DNA from: RGIG3009 sp045578425
GTDB lineage: Bacteria; Bacillota; Clostridia; Oscillospirales; Acutalibacteraceae
NCBI GenBank assembly: GCA_045578425.1
Contig: JAZNKF010000041.1
Span: forward strand, 1-13,027
Direction: 5' to 3'
DNA: 13,027 nucleotides
Part shown: positions 12,956-13,027 of the stretch, piece after piece
Layout: the number at the start of each line of letters is the position of its first letter
Numbering within the stretch: the stretch's first letter is position 1
Made by a program: the position numbers and the translations under genes
The notes under the pieces: model-generated
What the model was told of the DNA's origin: nothing
What the model saw: the letters and a program-made list of their open reading frames with translations, nothing else
Databases searched by the model: none

Positions 12956-13004
12956 CCTTGCGTCCTGTGGTCAATGCTCTGTGCCTTGCGGTCACGTGAC
13001 CACA
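12954..13004 (-). repeat. Right inverted terminal repeat (51 bp)
   Basis: Exact reverse complement of 57-107, including the palindrome GGTCACGTGACC (12990-13001). After a 3-bp gap the match continues at 13008-13014. The last 13 bases of the window differ from the left edge. Confidence 0.9.
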
Positions 13005-13027
13005 TTTAAGTCGGTCGGTGCGGGGTG

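Overview
The window looks like an almost complete, very small linear genome of a phi29-type (protein-primed, short-tailed) phage of a Gram-positive, probably Firmicutes, host. All genes read rightward. A 51-bp inverted repeat lies near both ends. The core set is phi29-like: a protein-primed family B DNA polymerase, a candidate terminal protein just upstream of it, a gp16-type packaging ATPase, a gp10-type upper collar, a lower-collar-like protein, a major capsid protein and a gp9-type tail knob. The Firmicutes host is inferred from TTG starts with strong Shine-Dalgarno (SD) sequences, sigma-A-type promoters, a perfect Firmicutes-type parS site and an NlpC/P60-like lysin of a style common in Clostridia phages.

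Layout: (1) 1-211, left end with a foldable terminus, the inverted repeat and a strong promoter. (2) 212-6774, lysis and virion genes: lysin, small holin-like protein, upper collar, lower collar, small 88-aa protein, major capsid protein, terminator, then a tail protein carried by two consecutive ORFs. (3) 6775-6982, terminator plus promoter/leader region. (4) 6983-8153, replication/partition-like genes: a ParB-like helix-turn-helix (HTH) protein and a candidate single-stranded DNA-binding protein. (5) 8154-8242, terminator, perfect parS and a palindromic repeat. (6) 8243-12897, XRE regulator, candidate terminal protein, DNA polymerase, Cys-rich protein, packaging ATPase, small membrane protein. 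(7) 12898-13027, DnaA-box-like repeats, a hairpin and the right inverted repeat. The order SSB - regulator - terminal protein - polymerase matches phi29 genes 5-4-3-2.

The most unusual content is regulatory. A 16-bp palindrome (TTCCACGCACGTGGAA or a one-base variant) occurs seven times, in four cases directly abutting a stop codon and in four cases directly in front of an SD sequence. Its half-sites equal those of a parS-like core pushed apart by 4 bp. One copy directly abuts a perfect 16-bp parS (TGTTTCACGTGAAACA), and the phage also encodes a ParB-like HTH protein. Together these suggest a partition- or host-ParB-linked system, or an RNA-hairpin punctuation system, in a minimal phi29-like phage. 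All functional calls come from reading motifs by eye; no database search was run.
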